The notes under the pieces were generated by a model. That model did not search any database, was not told the origin of the DNA, and worked only from the letters and a program-made list of their open reading frames with translations. Below are positions 1 to 9,850 of a stretch of 64,000 nucleotides of DNA, piece after piece (the first letter of the stretch is position 1; every line of letters starts with the position of its first letter). The position numbers were made by a program, and so were the translations under genes. Source of the stretch: Pseudomonas vranovensis DSM 16006 (GTDB lineage Bacteria > Pseudomonadota > Gammaproteobacteria > Pseudomonadales > Pseudomonadaceae); NCBI RefSeq assembly GCF_000425805.1, contig NZ_AUED01000004.1:186001-250000 (forward strand), given 5' to 3'.

Positions 1-674
1 ACACCCAGCGCGACCGCCTGGTGGAGTTCGCCTCGGTGCTGGGCCTGATCGCCGGCAGCTTGGGCAAGCTGGGTCGCGACATCAGCCTGCTGATGCAGAC
101 AGAAGCGGCGGAAGTGTTCGAACCGTCTGCACCGGGCAAGGGCGGATCCTCGACCATGCCGCACAAGCGCAACCCGGTGGGCGCTGCCGTATTGATCGGC
201 GCTGCCACGCGAGTGCCGGGGCTGGTGTCGACGATGTTTGCCGCCATGCCTCAGGAGCACGAGCGCAGCCTGGGCTTGTGGCATGCCGAATGGGAGACCC
301 TGCCGGAAATCTGCTGCCTGGTTTCCGGTGCGTTGCGCCAGGCGCAGATCATCGCCGATGGCCTGCAGGTGGATGCCGAACGCATGCGCCAGAACCTCGA
401 CCTGACCCAGGGCCTGGTGCTGGCCGAAGCGGTGAGCATCGTTTTGGCTCAACGCCTGGGCCGCGACAGCGCCCATCATTTGCTGGAACGCTGCTGCAAG
501 CGCGCAGTGGCCGAGCAGCGACACCTGCGCGCCGTGCTCGGCGACGACCCACAGGTGAGCGCCGAACTTTCACCCGACGAACTCGATCGTCTGCTCGACC
601 CCGCCCACTACCTTGGCCAGGCTCGCGCCTGGGTCGAGCGGGCGCTGGCCGAACATCACCGTTTCAATGCCTGA
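1..674 (+). CDS. pcaB: 3-carboxy-cis,cis-muconate cycloisomerase, C-terminal part (window-truncated)
   Basis: This is the C-terminal part of PcaB, which cyclises 3-carboxy-cis,cis-muconate to 4-carboxymuconolactone in the protocatechuate branch of the beta-ketoadipate pathway. The reading frame is open from the window edge (first full codon at 3), so the gene begins outside. The fumarase/aspartase superfamily signature is clear: a GSSTMPHKRNP stretch, the flexible catalytic loop of this superfamily, lies about 40 residues into the visible part. The order pcaB-pcaD-pcaC with short gaps is the Pseudomonas pca operon. The GTG at 21 is internal, not a start. Confidence 0.93.
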   Translation, partial: TQRDRLVEFASVLGLIAGSLGKLGRDISLLMQTEAAEVFEPSAPGKGGSSTMPHKRNPVGAAVLIGAATRVPGLVSTMFAAMPQEHERSLGLWHAEWETLPEICCLVSGALRQAQIIADGLQVDAERMRQNLDLTQGLVLAEAVSIVLAQRLGRDSAHHLLERCCKRAVAEQRHLRAVLGDDPQVSAELSPDELDRLLDPAHYLGQARAWVERALAEHHRFNA

Positions 675-685
675 AGGAGGCTGCA

Positions 686-1477
686 GTGGCACAGGTACAA
701 CTCGCCGATGGCGCACTCAACTACCAACTCGACGGGCCTGAAGGCGCGCCGGTGCTGGTGCTGTCCAACTCGCTGGGCACCGACCTGCACATGTGGGACA
801 CCCAGGTGCCGGCCTTTACCGCGCACTTTCGTGTGCTGCGCTACGACACCCGTGGCCATGGCGGTTCGCTGGTGACCGATGGACCGTACAGCATCGAGCA
901 ACTGGGCCAGGATGTACTGGCGCTGCTCGACGCGCTGAAGATCGAACGCGCGCATTTCTGCGGCTTGTCCATGGGCGGGCTGATCGGTCAGTGGCTGGGC
1001 ATCAATGCCGGCGAGCGCTTGAATCGCCTGGTCGTTTGCAACACCGCCGCCAAGATCGGCTCGCCAGATACCTGGAACCCGCGTATTGAAATGGTCCTGC
1101 GTGATCGCCAGGCGGCGATGGTCGGTTTGCGCGATGCCTCGATCGAGCGCTGGTTCACCCCGGGCTATTCCTCGACCAATCCGGATCAGGCCAAACGCAT
1201 CACCGACATGCTCGCCGCCACCTCGCCAGAAGGCTATGCGGCCAACTGCGGTGCAGTGCGCGATGCCGATTTTCGCGATCAACTGGGCGAAATCAAGGTG
1301 CCGTTGCTGGTGGTGTCGGGCAGTCATGACGCGGTCACGCCGCCGTCGGGCGGGCTGTTCATCCAGGAGAACGTGGAGGGTGCCGAGTACGCTGAATTCC
1401 ATGCCGCGCACTTGTCCAACGTCGAAGTGGGCGAGCCGTTCAGCCGCCGTGTGATCGACTTTCTGCTGGCCCGCTGA
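686..1477 (+). CDS. pcaD: 3-oxoadipate enol-lactonase PcaD
   Basis: A 263-residue alpha/beta hydrolase that opens 3-oxoadipate enol-lactone to 3-oxoadipate. The nucleophile elbow GLSMGG has Ser95. The oxyanion region SNSLGTD is near residue 27, and the acid (SGSHD) and the catalytic His (HAAHLS) lie near the C-terminus. The start is GTG at 686, preceded by AAGGAGG at 674-680. The frame stays open upstream to 278, but that part only overlaps pcaB and has no family similarity. It lies 11 nt after pcaB and 10 nt before pcaC, so it is cotranscribed. Confidence 0.95.
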   Translation: MAQVQLADGALNYQLDGPEGAPVLVLSNSLGTDLHMWDTQVPAFTAHFRVLRYDTRGHGGSLVTDGPYSIEQLGQDVLALLDALKIERAHFCGLSMGGLIGQWLGINAGERLNRLVVCNTAAKIGSPDTWNPRIEMVLRDRQAAMVGLRDASIERWFTPGYSSTNPDQAKRITDMLAATSPEGYAANCGAVRDADFRDQLGEIKVPLLVVSGSHDAVTPPSGGLFIQENVEGAEYAEFHAAHLSNVEVGEPFSRRVIDFLLAR

Positions 1478-1487
1478 GGAGCATCCC

Positions 1488-1880
1488 GTGGACGAGAAAC
1501 AACGCTACGAAGAGGGTATGAAGGTGCGTCGTGCGGTACTGGGCGATGCCCATGTCGATCGCAGCCTGAGCAACCTCACCGCGTTCAACGGTGAGTTCCA
1601 GGAGATGATCACCCGTCATGCCTGGGGCGATATCTGGACCCGCCCGGGTTTGTCGCGGCATACGCGCAGCCTGATCACCATCGCCATGCTGATCGGCATG
1701 AACCGCAACGAGGAGCTCAAGCTGCACTTGCGCGCGGCCGCCAACAACGGCGTAACCCGCGAAGAGATCAAGGAAGTGCTGATGCAGAGCGCAATCTACT
1801 GCGGTATTCCGGCGGCCAATGCCACCTTCCACCTGGCGGAGTCGGTGTGGGATGAGTTGGGGGTTGAGTCGCGGGGCTGA
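1488..1880 (+). CDS. pcaC: 4-carboxymuconolactone decarboxylase PcaC
   Basis: A 130-residue single-domain carboxymuconolactone decarboxylase (CMD family) that converts 4-carboxymuconolactone to 3-oxoadipate enol-lactone, the substrate of PcaD. The all-helical CMD signature is present: HAWGDIWTRPGL in the first half, then EIKEVLMQSAIYCG and NATFHLA in the second. The start is GTG at 1488 with GAGGA upstream. It is last in the visible pca operon. Immediately downstream lies a 13-bp-stem palindrome (1897-1926) that could end the transcript. Confidence 0.95.
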   Translation: MDEKQRYEEGMKVRRAVLGDAHVDRSLSNLTAFNGEFQEMITRHAWGDIWTRPGLSRHTRSLITIAMLIGMNRNEELKLHLRAAANNGVTREEIKEVLMQSAIYCGIPAANATFHLAESVWDELGVESRG

Positions 1881-1896
1881 GGCCATCGCGGGGCAG

Positions 1897-1926
1897 GCCC
1901 GCGCCTACCGGCTGGTAGGCGCGGGC
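1897..1926. repeat. REP-type palindrome after pcaC
   Basis: Perfect 13-bp arms (1897-1909 and 1914-1926) enclose a 4-nt loop, GC-rich and beginning next to a GCGGGGCA core like the Pseudomonas REP elements elsewhere in the window. It lies between the convergent ends of pcaC and the Mpo1-like gene. It has no T-run, so it is a REP that may also stabilise or end transcripts. Confidence 0.7.
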
Positions 1927-1928
1927 TG

Positions 1929-2429
1929 TCAAACCACAGGCCCGGCATTGCGCTCCACAGCCTGCTTCAATTCAGGGCACAGCCCCAGCAAGAATGCCAG
2001 TTCCGCCACCACGAACAACGGCCCGATGATCAGCCCGCTGACATCATCGACAAAGGCCGGTTTGCGCCCTTCGTAGTAATGCCCTACAAACTGGATCACC
2101 CAGCCCACCACAAACAATCCGAGCCCCGCACTGAGCCACACCAGCGTGCTCTGCACGGCCAGGGCCTGCCCGGCCCACAGGCACAAGCCCAGCAGCAAGG
2201 CCATGATCAGGCCGAAGCGTTGGTCCAGGCGCAGGTAATACCAGGCCGATGCCAATGCCAGCAGCAAGGCGGGCGACAGCCACATGCCCGCGATGGCGAC
2301 CCCTGGGCGCGACAGCAGCACCGTGACCGCCACCACGATCATCGGGATACCGACAAAGTGGGTGACGATGTTGCGTGTATCCCGGTGGTAGGCGGCGTAT
2401 TGGCTGAGGTGTTCGACCAGGGTTTTCAT
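1929..2429 (-). CDS. Mpo1-like (DUF962) integral membrane protein
   Basis: A 166-residue membrane protein with four to five hydrophobic segments. The N-terminal YAAYHRDTRNIVTHFVGIP and the later FVGHYYEGRKPAF match the DUF962/YGL010w family. In yeast the family member Mpo1 is an Fe(II)-dependent dioxygenase acting in alpha-oxidation of 2-hydroxy fatty acids; the conserved His residues in both motifs fit that metal site. The bacterial substrate is unknown. It stands alone, convergent with pcaC and separated from atsA by about 57 nt. Confidence 0.8.
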   Translation of the reverse strand: MKTLVEHLSQYAAYHRDTRNIVTHFVGIPMIVVAVTVLLSRPGVAIAGMWLSPALLLALASAWYYLRLDQRFGLIMALLLGLCLWAGQALAVQSTLVWLSAGLGLFVVGWVIQFVGHYYEGRKPAFVDDVSGLIIGPLFVVAELAFLLGLCPELKQAVERNAGPVV

Positions 2430-2486
2430 TATTGTTCCTCCTGTTGGGAGTGGGCAGGCCTCACTCCCCTCAGGATAGCCTGCCAG

Positions 2487-4097
<1,611 letters not shown>

Positions 4098-4922
4098 TCA
4101 GTAGGCAAGGTAGGAGAGGGGCAGGTTGTGGATCTGGACCGGCGCGGCCGGCAGGTAGCGGTCGTCGGCGGTGAGTTGGTGCAGCAGTGCTTCGCGCAGG
4201 CGATGGAATGCCAGGCTTGAGCGCTGGCGCGGGTGGGGCAGGTCGATGCTGTGGATCTGCTTGATGCGGCCGGGGCGCGGTTCGAGTACCACCACGCGAT
4301 CGGCCAGGAACAGTGCTTCCTCGACGTCGTGGGTCACCAGCAGGGTGGTGATACGCGCCCGTTCGCGGATCGCCAGCAGCTCTTCCTGCATCTGCTGGCG
4401 GGTCAGGGCATCGAGGGCGCCGAAGGGTTCGTCGAGCAGCAGGATGCGCGGGCTGGCCACCAGGCCACGGGCAATCGCCACCCGTTGGGCCATGCCGCCA
4501 GAGAGTTGGTGCGGGTAGGCCTGGCTGAAGTCCTCAAGCCCGACCAGGGCGATGTAGTGGGTAATGCGTTGTTCACGCTGCGCTGTGCTCAAGGGTTCGT
4601 TGACCAGGCCCAGGGCGATGTTTTCCCGCACCGTCAGCCAGGGAAACAGGCGATGCTCCTGGAATACGATGCCGCGCTCGCGACCGATGCCGGTCAGCGG
4701 CTGGCCGTCGATCAGGATCTGCCCCTGATAGTCGTTGTCCAGGCCGATCAATAGGCGCAGCAGGGTGGATTTGCCACAGCCGCTGGCGCCGACGATGGCG
4801 ACGAACTCGCCGTCGGCGATCTGCAGGTTGAAGTCGCGGATGGCTTCCAGCTCGCCGCCGGCCACCGCAAAGTGTTTACCGACCTGATTGAAGCTGACCA
4901 AAGGATGGGCAATGGCGTTCAT
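4098..4922 (-). CDS. atsC: Sulfate-ester ABC transporter, ATP-binding subunit AtsC
   Basis: A 274-residue ABC ATPase of the SsuB/TauB group. It has Walker A GASGCGKST near residue 50, the Q-loop FQEHRLFPW, the signature LSGGMAQR, Walker B ILLLDEPFGALD and the switch His in VTHDVEEAL. It powers the AtsB permease and takes substrate from AtsR. Its start overlaps the end of atsB by 4 nt (ATGA), implying translational coupling. Order atsB-atsC-atsA. Confidence 0.92.
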   Translation of the reverse strand: MNAIAHPLVSFNQVGKHFAVAGGELEAIRDFNLQIADGEFVAIVGASGCGKSTLLRLLIGLDNDYQGQILIDGQPLTGIGRERGIVFQEHRLFPWLTVRENIALGLVNEPLSTAQREQRITHYIALVGLEDFSQAYPHQLSGGMAQRVAIARGLVASPRILLLDEPFGALDALTRQQMQEELLAIRERARITTLLVTHDVEEALFLADRVVVLEPRPGRIKQIHSIDLPHPRQRSSLAFHRLREALLHQLTADDRYLPAAPVQIHNLPLSYLAY

Positions 4923-6514
4923 GCTCGTCTCCAGCGTGTGGCACGCGATTCGATGTGTTGTCCGAGGGCGCCCAACAGTGCGCCGGTGAGGCCGACCAGA
5001 AGCATCCCGGCCATGATCAAGTCCATGCGCAACAACTGCTGGGCGCCGATCATCAGGCTGCCGATGCCGCCACCGGAGGGCATGAAGTATTCGGCGCCGA
5101 TGGTGCCGAGCCAGGCATAGATCAAGCCCACGCGCAGGCCGGCGAAAATCCCCGGTGCCGCCCCTGGCAGCACCAGCTGCAGCAAGCGCTGGCGCAGGTT
5201 CAGGTGCAGCACCCGGGCGGCCTCATCCAGTTGCGCGGAGCGGTTGGCGACACTGCGCTGGGTAGCGATGAACAGGGGGAAGAAGGCGGCCAGCCCGACA
5301 AATACCCACTTGGCCAGCTCGCCCAGACCGAACCAGGCGGTGAGCAACGGCACCCAGGCAAAGATTGCGATCTGCCGAACCCCGGCCAGGGTAGGGCCGA
5401 GCACGCGTTCGGCAGGGTGCGACAACCCCAGCCACAGGCCCAGGACAAAGCCCAGGCCGCCGCCCAGCAGCAACCCGCCCAGGGCGCGGCCGACGCTGAC
5501 CACCAGGGCTGAGCTGAGCGAGCCGTCGAGCACGCCGTACCAGGCGGTGGTCAGCACTTGCCAGGGGGCGACCAGGATCTGTGCATCAACCCACTGCAAT
5601 TGGTTGGCCAACTGCCAGAGCAGCAACAACCCCAGGGGTAGCACCAGCGCATGCAGCCGCTCCGCGCCTTGCAGCTGTTGCCCCCGCAGTTGCGCCCCAG
5701 GCGGATGCGGCCAATGCACCAGGCGCCGATCCAACCAGCCCAGGCCACGGTCCATGGCATAGCCAAGCAGCCCGATCACCACGATGCAGACGAAGACGAT
5801 ATCGAGCATGAACAGCTGGCGCGCCCAAACCATCAGGTAGCCGATGCCTTCACTGGAGGCGAGCAGCTCGACTGCCAGCAACGAGGACCAGCCGGTGGCC
5901 AGCGCCAGGCGTACTCCGGCAAGAAAGGCGGGCAAGGCCGCCGGCAGGATCAGCCGGGTGATCAGCAGAGGTCCTGGCAGCCTGAGCACTGCCGCCGCCT
6001 CACGCAGGCGCGGCTGGGCGTCACGCACGCCAACTAGGGTATGCAGAGTGACTGGGACGATGATCGCTTTGACCAGCACCACTAGCTTGAGCAGCTCGCC
6101 AATGCCGAACAACACCATGAACAGCGGCACCCAGGCGAGGGTCGGGATCTGTGCCAGGGCGTTGAAAGTAGGCATTACCAGGCGCTCGGCGCGGCGGCTG
6201 AAACCCAGCCAGGCACCCAGCACCGCACCGCTGGTGACCCCAGCCACCAGGCCGAGCAGTAAGCGTTGCAGGCTGATTGCCAGGTGCGACCAGAGTTCGC
6301 CATGGGCCAGCTCCAGTGCGCTCTGCCAGACCAGGCTGGGCGCAGGCAGTATCTGCTCGCTCATCCAGTGGTTGCGGCTGGCCAGCCACCATAGCAGCGC
6401 CAGCCCCAATGGCAGGTACCAGGCCTGCAGCCGCGCCCAGGGCCATGTGCCGGCCCCGCTCGGTGGCGGAGCAGGTGTGCTCAACGAGGGGCTGGATAAT
6501 GATGCTCGGGCCAT
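4919..6514 (-). CDS. atsB: Fused double-domain ABC permease AtsB
   Basis: A 531-residue inner-membrane protein made of two tandem SsuC/TauC-like permease domains (roughly residues 20-260 and 280-525). Each domain has its own EAA coupling loop (EAAAVLRLPGPLL and EAARVLHLNLRQRL). Related sulfonate and taurine systems use a homodimer of a permease about half this length, so this protein provides both halves in one chain, as described for Pseudomonas AtsB. It is the first gene of the atsBCA unit, transcribed away from atsR across a 277-bp AT-rich gap. Confidence 0.9.
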   Translation of the reverse strand: MARASLSSPSLSTPAPPPSGAGTWPWARLQAWYLPLGLALLWWLASRNHWMSEQILPAPSLVWQSALELAHGELWSHLAISLQRLLLGLVAGVTSGAVLGAWLGFSRRAERLVMPTFNALAQIPTLAWVPLFMVLFGIGELLKLVVLVKAIIVPVTLHTLVGVRDAQPRLREAAAVLRLPGPLLITRLILPAALPAFLAGVRLALATGWSSLLAVELLASSEGIGYLMVWARQLFMLDIVFVCIVVIGLLGYAMDRGLGWLDRRLVHWPHPPGAQLRGQQLQGAERLHALVLPLGLLLLWQLANQLQWVDAQILVAPWQVLTTAWYGVLDGSLSSALVVSVGRALGGLLLGGGLGFVLGLWLGLSHPAERVLGPTLAGVRQIAIFAWVPLLTAWFGLGELAKWVFVGLAAFFPLFIATQRSVANRSAQLDEAARVLHLNLRQRLLQLVLPGAAPGIFAGLRVGLIYAWLGTIGAEYFMPSGGGIGSLMIGAQQLLRMDLIMAGMLLVGLTGALLGALGQHIESRATRWRRA

Positions 6515-6791
6515 GGCGGACCTCCGTGGATTGAAATTTGTATATTCCTTTCAGGTATACAATTATCAATATCAATGCGAATAACTCATAAGAATGTGCA
6601 TTTAAAACAGCTGGAAAGCGCCGTATCCAATGCATTTGAAGCATATTTTTCGTGTGCCACAGGCATAGTTGGGTGCAAGCCCCGTGGCAGCCCTCTTATG
6701 CTAATTAATTATTAAATTGTAATTTAATAGTATTTATTTGCAGCTTCAGGATGTGGTTAGCGTGGCCGTACCACTACAAGGAGCGCGTGCC
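6515..6791. promoter_or_regulatory. Divergent atsB/atsR promoter region with two dyads
   Basis: The gap between the divergent ats genes is much more AT-rich than its surroundings. It holds a perfect 7-bp dyad TTGTATA/TATACAA (6538-6544 and 6556-6562) just upstream of atsB. A perfect 9-bp dyad (6710-6718 and 6721-6729, 2-nt spacer) lies 60-80 nt upstream of the atsR start. These are candidate sites for the neighbouring LysR regulator or CysB. Assignment to a given protein is inference. Confidence 0.5.
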
Positions 6792-7838
6792 ATGAACCTG
6801 TCGATCAACCGTGTTTTCAGTCTGTTTGCCGCCCCCGCCCTGGCTGCCGTGGTCGGATGGCTACCGCCGCTGGCCCAGGCCAGTGCCGTGCGGGAAATCC
6901 GCATTGCCGTGCCGGACCTGAGTGCGGGTACGCAAAATTCGGGGGGCGGAATCAGTGATGTGCTGCGCAACCAGCAGTTGCTGGAAAAGGCCTTTGCTGC
7001 CGACGGCATCACCATCCAGTGGAACTACTTCAAGGGCGCGGGCCCGGTGATCAACGAAGCCTTCGCCAACGGCCAGGTGGACTTTGCCTACCTGGGCGAT
7101 CTGGCCGCCATCATCGGCAAGGCCAATGGCGTCGATACCCGCCTTTTGTCGGCTACCGGGCGCGGCATCAAGCACTACCTGGGCGTGGTGCCCGGCAGTG
7201 ACATCAAGACCTTGCAGGATCTCAAGGGCAAGCGCGTGGCGATCTTCCGTGGCACTGCCAGCCAGCTGTCGTTCGATGCTGCCCTGGCCAGCCAGGGCTT
7301 GAGCGAGAAGGACCTGAAGGTGATCAACCTGGACTTCAACGCGGCCGTCGCCGCCCTGGCCGCCCGGCAGATCGATGCCACCTGGGGGCTGTCGGGGTTG
7401 ACGGCCCTGCAGGCCCGCGGCCTTGCCGATCTGCCGCTCAACACCCGCGACCTGGGCGGTGCCGGCAGCATCCAGGCGGTGCTGGTGGGGGCGGGCGCCT
7501 TTGTCGATGCGCATCCCGAGCTGGTCCAGCGCCTGCTCGATGCCCAGCAGCAGGCTGTGCAATGGTTGAGCCACGAGGCCAACAAAGAGGCCTATATCCA
7601 GCTGGTATCAGGGTTGGCGAGTTATCCGAAAGTGATCCTCGAGCGTGACTTGCAGGATGAGCCACTCAAGCACACCTTCCGCTCGAGCCTGGACCAGCCG
7701 TTCCTCGATCAGTTGCAGGCATCGATCGACCTGGCCGCCGAGCAACGCTTGATCCGCAAGCCGTTCAAAGTTGCCCAGTGGCTGGCGCCCCAGGCTATCC
7801 GGCCAGCACCTGCAGCGCTGGCTGCTGATCGAGGCTGA
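6792..7838 (+). CDS. atsR: Periplasmic sulfate-ester-binding protein AtsR
   Basis: A 348-residue SsuA/TauA-type solute-binding protein. It has a signal peptide (hydrophobic core then AQA near residue 33), followed by EIRIAVPDLSAGTQNSGGG and FANGQVDFAYLGDLAAI, typical of ligand-cleft strands. The start at ATG 6792 has AAGGAG at 6778-6783; an in-frame TTG at 6738 lacks an SD. It should deliver alkyl or aryl sulfate esters to AtsBC. Its last 44 nt overlap the antisense 3' end of the LysR gene. Confidence 0.85.
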   Translation: MNLSINRVFSLFAAPALAAVVGWLPPLAQASAVREIRIAVPDLSAGTQNSGGGISDVLRNQQLLEKAFAADGITIQWNYFKGAGPVINEAFANGQVDFAYLGDLAAIIGKANGVDTRLLSATGRGIKHYLGVVPGSDIKTLQDLKGKRVAIFRGTASQLSFDAALASQGLSEKDLKVINLDFNAAVAALAARQIDATWGLSGLTALQARGLADLPLNTRDLGGAGSIQAVLVGAGAFVDAHPELVQRLLDAQQQAVQWLSHEANKEAYIQLVSGLASYPKVILERDLQDEPLKHTFRSSLDQPFLDQLQASIDLAAEQRLIRKPFKVAQWLAPQAIRPAPAALAADRG

Positions 7839-8721
7839 TCAGGGTGTCGATCATGGCCTTCGCTGCTGGCGACAGGCGATAACCGCTGCGGCTGACAATG
7901 CCGCAGCGGGCGTTGAGGCTATCCAGGTTGGCCGGCAGGTTGCGCCAGTGCAGGCGTATCAGGCGACCCTGCTGGATGTCGTCGGCAAAGGCTTCCTCGG
8001 TACCAATACCGATGGCATCACTGCCTAATACCCGGCGTACAAGGGTTGGCAGGTGCTCGGTTTGCAGTTGCGCAGTGAAGTCAGTCTTGCCGCTGAGATT
8101 GGCCAGGAGCTTGCGCACGCCGGGCGGGATCAGCGTGGTGGCCAAGGGGTAGTCGAACATGTCGTTGGTCGACAGGCTGTCCTTGGCCAGCAAGGGATGC
8201 CCCGGCCGGCAGAAAAACAGCCCGCGACGGGGGCTCAGCGGCAAGGTGTGGAAGTTGGGGTCGGCCTCGAACTGGCGGATGTCCGCGACGAAGAACTCGA
8301 TTTCCTCACGGTTCAAGGCTCGGCTGAGCTTTTCCCAGTTATCGACTTCAAGGCTGGTACGCACCTTGGGGTGGGCGTCGAGAAACTGCGCCAGCGCCCG
8401 GGGCACCAGATGCTCGGCAGGTGCCGGGCCGCAGCCGAAGTGCAATTCGCCGGCGTCGAGTTTGGTCATCTGCAGGACTTCGCTGTTGAGCAAGGCTGCG
8501 CCCTGCACCAGGCGCAAGGCGTGCTGCAGTACCACCTGGCCTTCCGGGGTCGGGCGCAGGTCCTTGTTGCCGCGATCCACCAGTACACATCCGAACTCTT
8601 GCTCCAGGCCTTGGATGCTGCGGCTGAAGGCTGGCTGGGTGATGCCCATGGCGTCGGCCGCGCGGACAAAACTGCGGTGTTCGTTGAGGGCGATGAAGTA
8701 ACGCAGTTGGCGAAGATCCAT
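7795..8721 (-). CDS. LysR-family regulator of the ats locus (SftR-like)
   Basis: A 308-residue LTTR. It has an N-terminal winged HTH (MDLRQLRYFIALNEHRSF ... ITQPAFSRSIQGLE) and a C-terminal effector domain. The start chosen is the ATG at 8721; the longer frame to 8736 adds only five residues. It sits between atsR and atsK and is divergent from atsK. That, together with the role of SftR in P. putida S-313 (activator of sulfate-ester genes when sulfate is scarce), makes it the likely regulator. Its 3' end overlaps atsR tail-to-tail by 44 nt. Confidence 0.8.
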   Translation of the reverse strand: MDLRQLRYFIALNEHRSFVRAADAMGITQPAFSRSIQGLEQEFGCVLVDRGNKDLRPTPEGQVVLQHALRLVQGAALLNSEVLQMTKLDAGELHFGCGPAPAEHLVPRALAQFLDAHPKVRTSLEVDNWEKLSRALNREEIEFFVADIRQFEADPNFHTLPLSPRRGLFFCRPGHPLLAKDSLSTNDMFDYPLATTLIPPGVRKLLANLSGKTDFTAQLQTEHLPTLVRRVLGSDAIGIGTEEAFADDIQQGRLIRLHWRNLPANLDSLNARCGIVSRSGYRLSPAAKAMIDTLISLDQQPALQVLAG

Positions 8722-8816
8722 ATGCTTTCCCGGCATTCCAAAAATACGGCGAAGGTATTTGCCGCCACGAAGGCTCAGGTTTTAAATGCAAGCTCTTATT
8801 CCGTCAATGAAGCACT

Positions 8817-8842
8817 TGCAAATTTGTTATAGCTTATTTGCA
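8817..8842. promoter_or_regulatory. Candidate LysR operator upstream of atsK
   Basis: A perfect 7-bp dyad TGCAAAT/ATTTGCA (8817-8823, 8836-8842) with a 12-nt AT-rich spacer lies in the 182-bp gap between the divergent LysR gene and atsK. A longer concentric-looking ACTTGC/GCAAGT pair surrounds it (8814-8819, 8853-8858). Geometry and position fit an LTTR site near the atsK promoter. Confidence 0.45.
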
Positions 8843-8903
8843 TATAGATAGCGCAAGTGTTCCATCGGCACTATTCGCAAAGCAGCCAGACGAGGGTCAT
8901 ACC

Positions 8904-9809
8904 ATGAGCAATGCCGCACGCGCCGTAGCACCCGTCAGCCACGCGCTGGACATCCACCCGGTCGCCGGACGCATCGGTGCCGAGATCCGTGGGGTGCAGT
9001 TGAGCGCCGACCTTGAACCTGCCGTGATCGAGGCCATCCAGGCCGCGCTGGTACAGCACAAGGTCATCTTCTTCCGCGCCCAGCATCACCTCGATGACCA
9101 GGGGCAGGAAGCCTTTGCCCACTTGCTCGGCGAGCCGATTGCCCACCCCACCGTGCCGGTGCGCGAAGGCACCCGTTTCCTGCTGGAGCTGGACGGCGGT
9201 GAAGGGCGCCGGGCCAACTCCTGGCACACCGATGTGACCTTCGTGGATGCCTATCCCAAGGCTTCGATCCTGCGTTCGGTGGTGGCGCCCGAGTCGGGTG
9301 GCGACACCGTATGGGCCAACACGGCGACGGCCTATCAGGACTTGCCTGCCGAATTGCAGGCACTGGCCGATCAGCTGTGGGCGGTACACAGCAACGAGTA
9401 CGACTACGCGGCGGCCAAGCCGAATGTCACCCTGGAGCAGCAGGAGAGCTATCGCCGGATCTTCACCTCCACGGTGTATGAAACTGAACACCCTGTGGTG
9501 CGGGTACACCCGGTCAGTGGTGAGAAAACCCTGCTGCTGGGCCACTTCGTCAAGCGCCTGAAGGGCTACTCGCAGTTCGATTCCACTCACCTGTTCAGCC
9601 TTCTGCAAAGCCACGTTACCCGCCTGGAGAACACCGTGCGCTGGCGGTGGCAGGCCGGTGACGTGGCGATCTGGGACAACCGCGCCACCCAGCATTACGC
9701 GGTGGATGACTATGGCACCCAGGGGCGGGTGGTGCGTCGGGTGACCTTGCAAGGGGATGTCCCGGTGGGCGTGACTGGGCAGCGGAGCCGGACGACGCGC
9801 GGGGTCTGA
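8904..9809 (+). CDS. atsK: 2-oxoglutarate-dependent alkylsulfatase AtsK
   Basis: A 301-residue Fe(II)/2-oxoglutarate dioxygenase of the TauD family, the exact length of P. putida AtsK. It hydroxylates alkyl sulfate esters so that they break down to an aldehyde plus sulfate. The metal triad is readable: His108 and Asp110 in SWHTDVTF and His264 in RATQHYAV. The 2-oxoglutarate-binding Arg lies in RVVRRVTL, about 11 to 15 residues after His264. The start is ATG 8904; the in-frame upstream ATG at 8838 has no SD. It is divergent from the LysR gene, and its end faces the OprD gene. Confidence 0.93.
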   Translation: MSNAARAVAPVSHALDIHPVAGRIGAEIRGVQLSADLEPAVIEAIQAALVQHKVIFFRAQHHLDDQGQEAFAHLLGEPIAHPTVPVREGTRFLLELDGGEGRRANSWHTDVTFVDAYPKASILRSVVAPESGGDTVWANTATAYQDLPAELQALADQLWAVHSNEYDYAAAKPNVTLEQQESYRRIFTSTVYETEHPVVRVHPVSGEKTLLLGHFVKRLKGYSQFDSTHLFSLLQSHVTRLENTVRWRWQAGDVAIWDNRATQHYAVDDYGTQGRVVRRVTLQGDVPVGVTGQRSRTTRGV

Positions 9810-9817
9810 TAGCGATT

Positions 9818-9843
9818 GCGGGGCAAGTCGAGACTTGCCCCGC
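9818..9843. repeat. REP palindrome / bidirectional hairpin between atsK and the OprD gene
   Basis: Perfect 12-bp arms (9818-9829, 9832-9843) carry the GCGGGGCAAG core typical of the Pseudomonas REP family and lie in the 41-bp gap between convergent genes. It may act as a bidirectional terminator. Confidence 0.75.
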
Positions 9844-9850
9844 GATGGTT

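Noticed and set aside
278..685. N-terminal extension of pcaD
   Set aside because: It overlaps pcaB in another frame; GTG 686 has a strong SD and starts the family similarity.
7795..7838. Frameshift or pseudogene at the atsR/LysR overlap
   Set aside because: Both frames are open with normal lengths for their families, so the overlap is genuine in this sequence.
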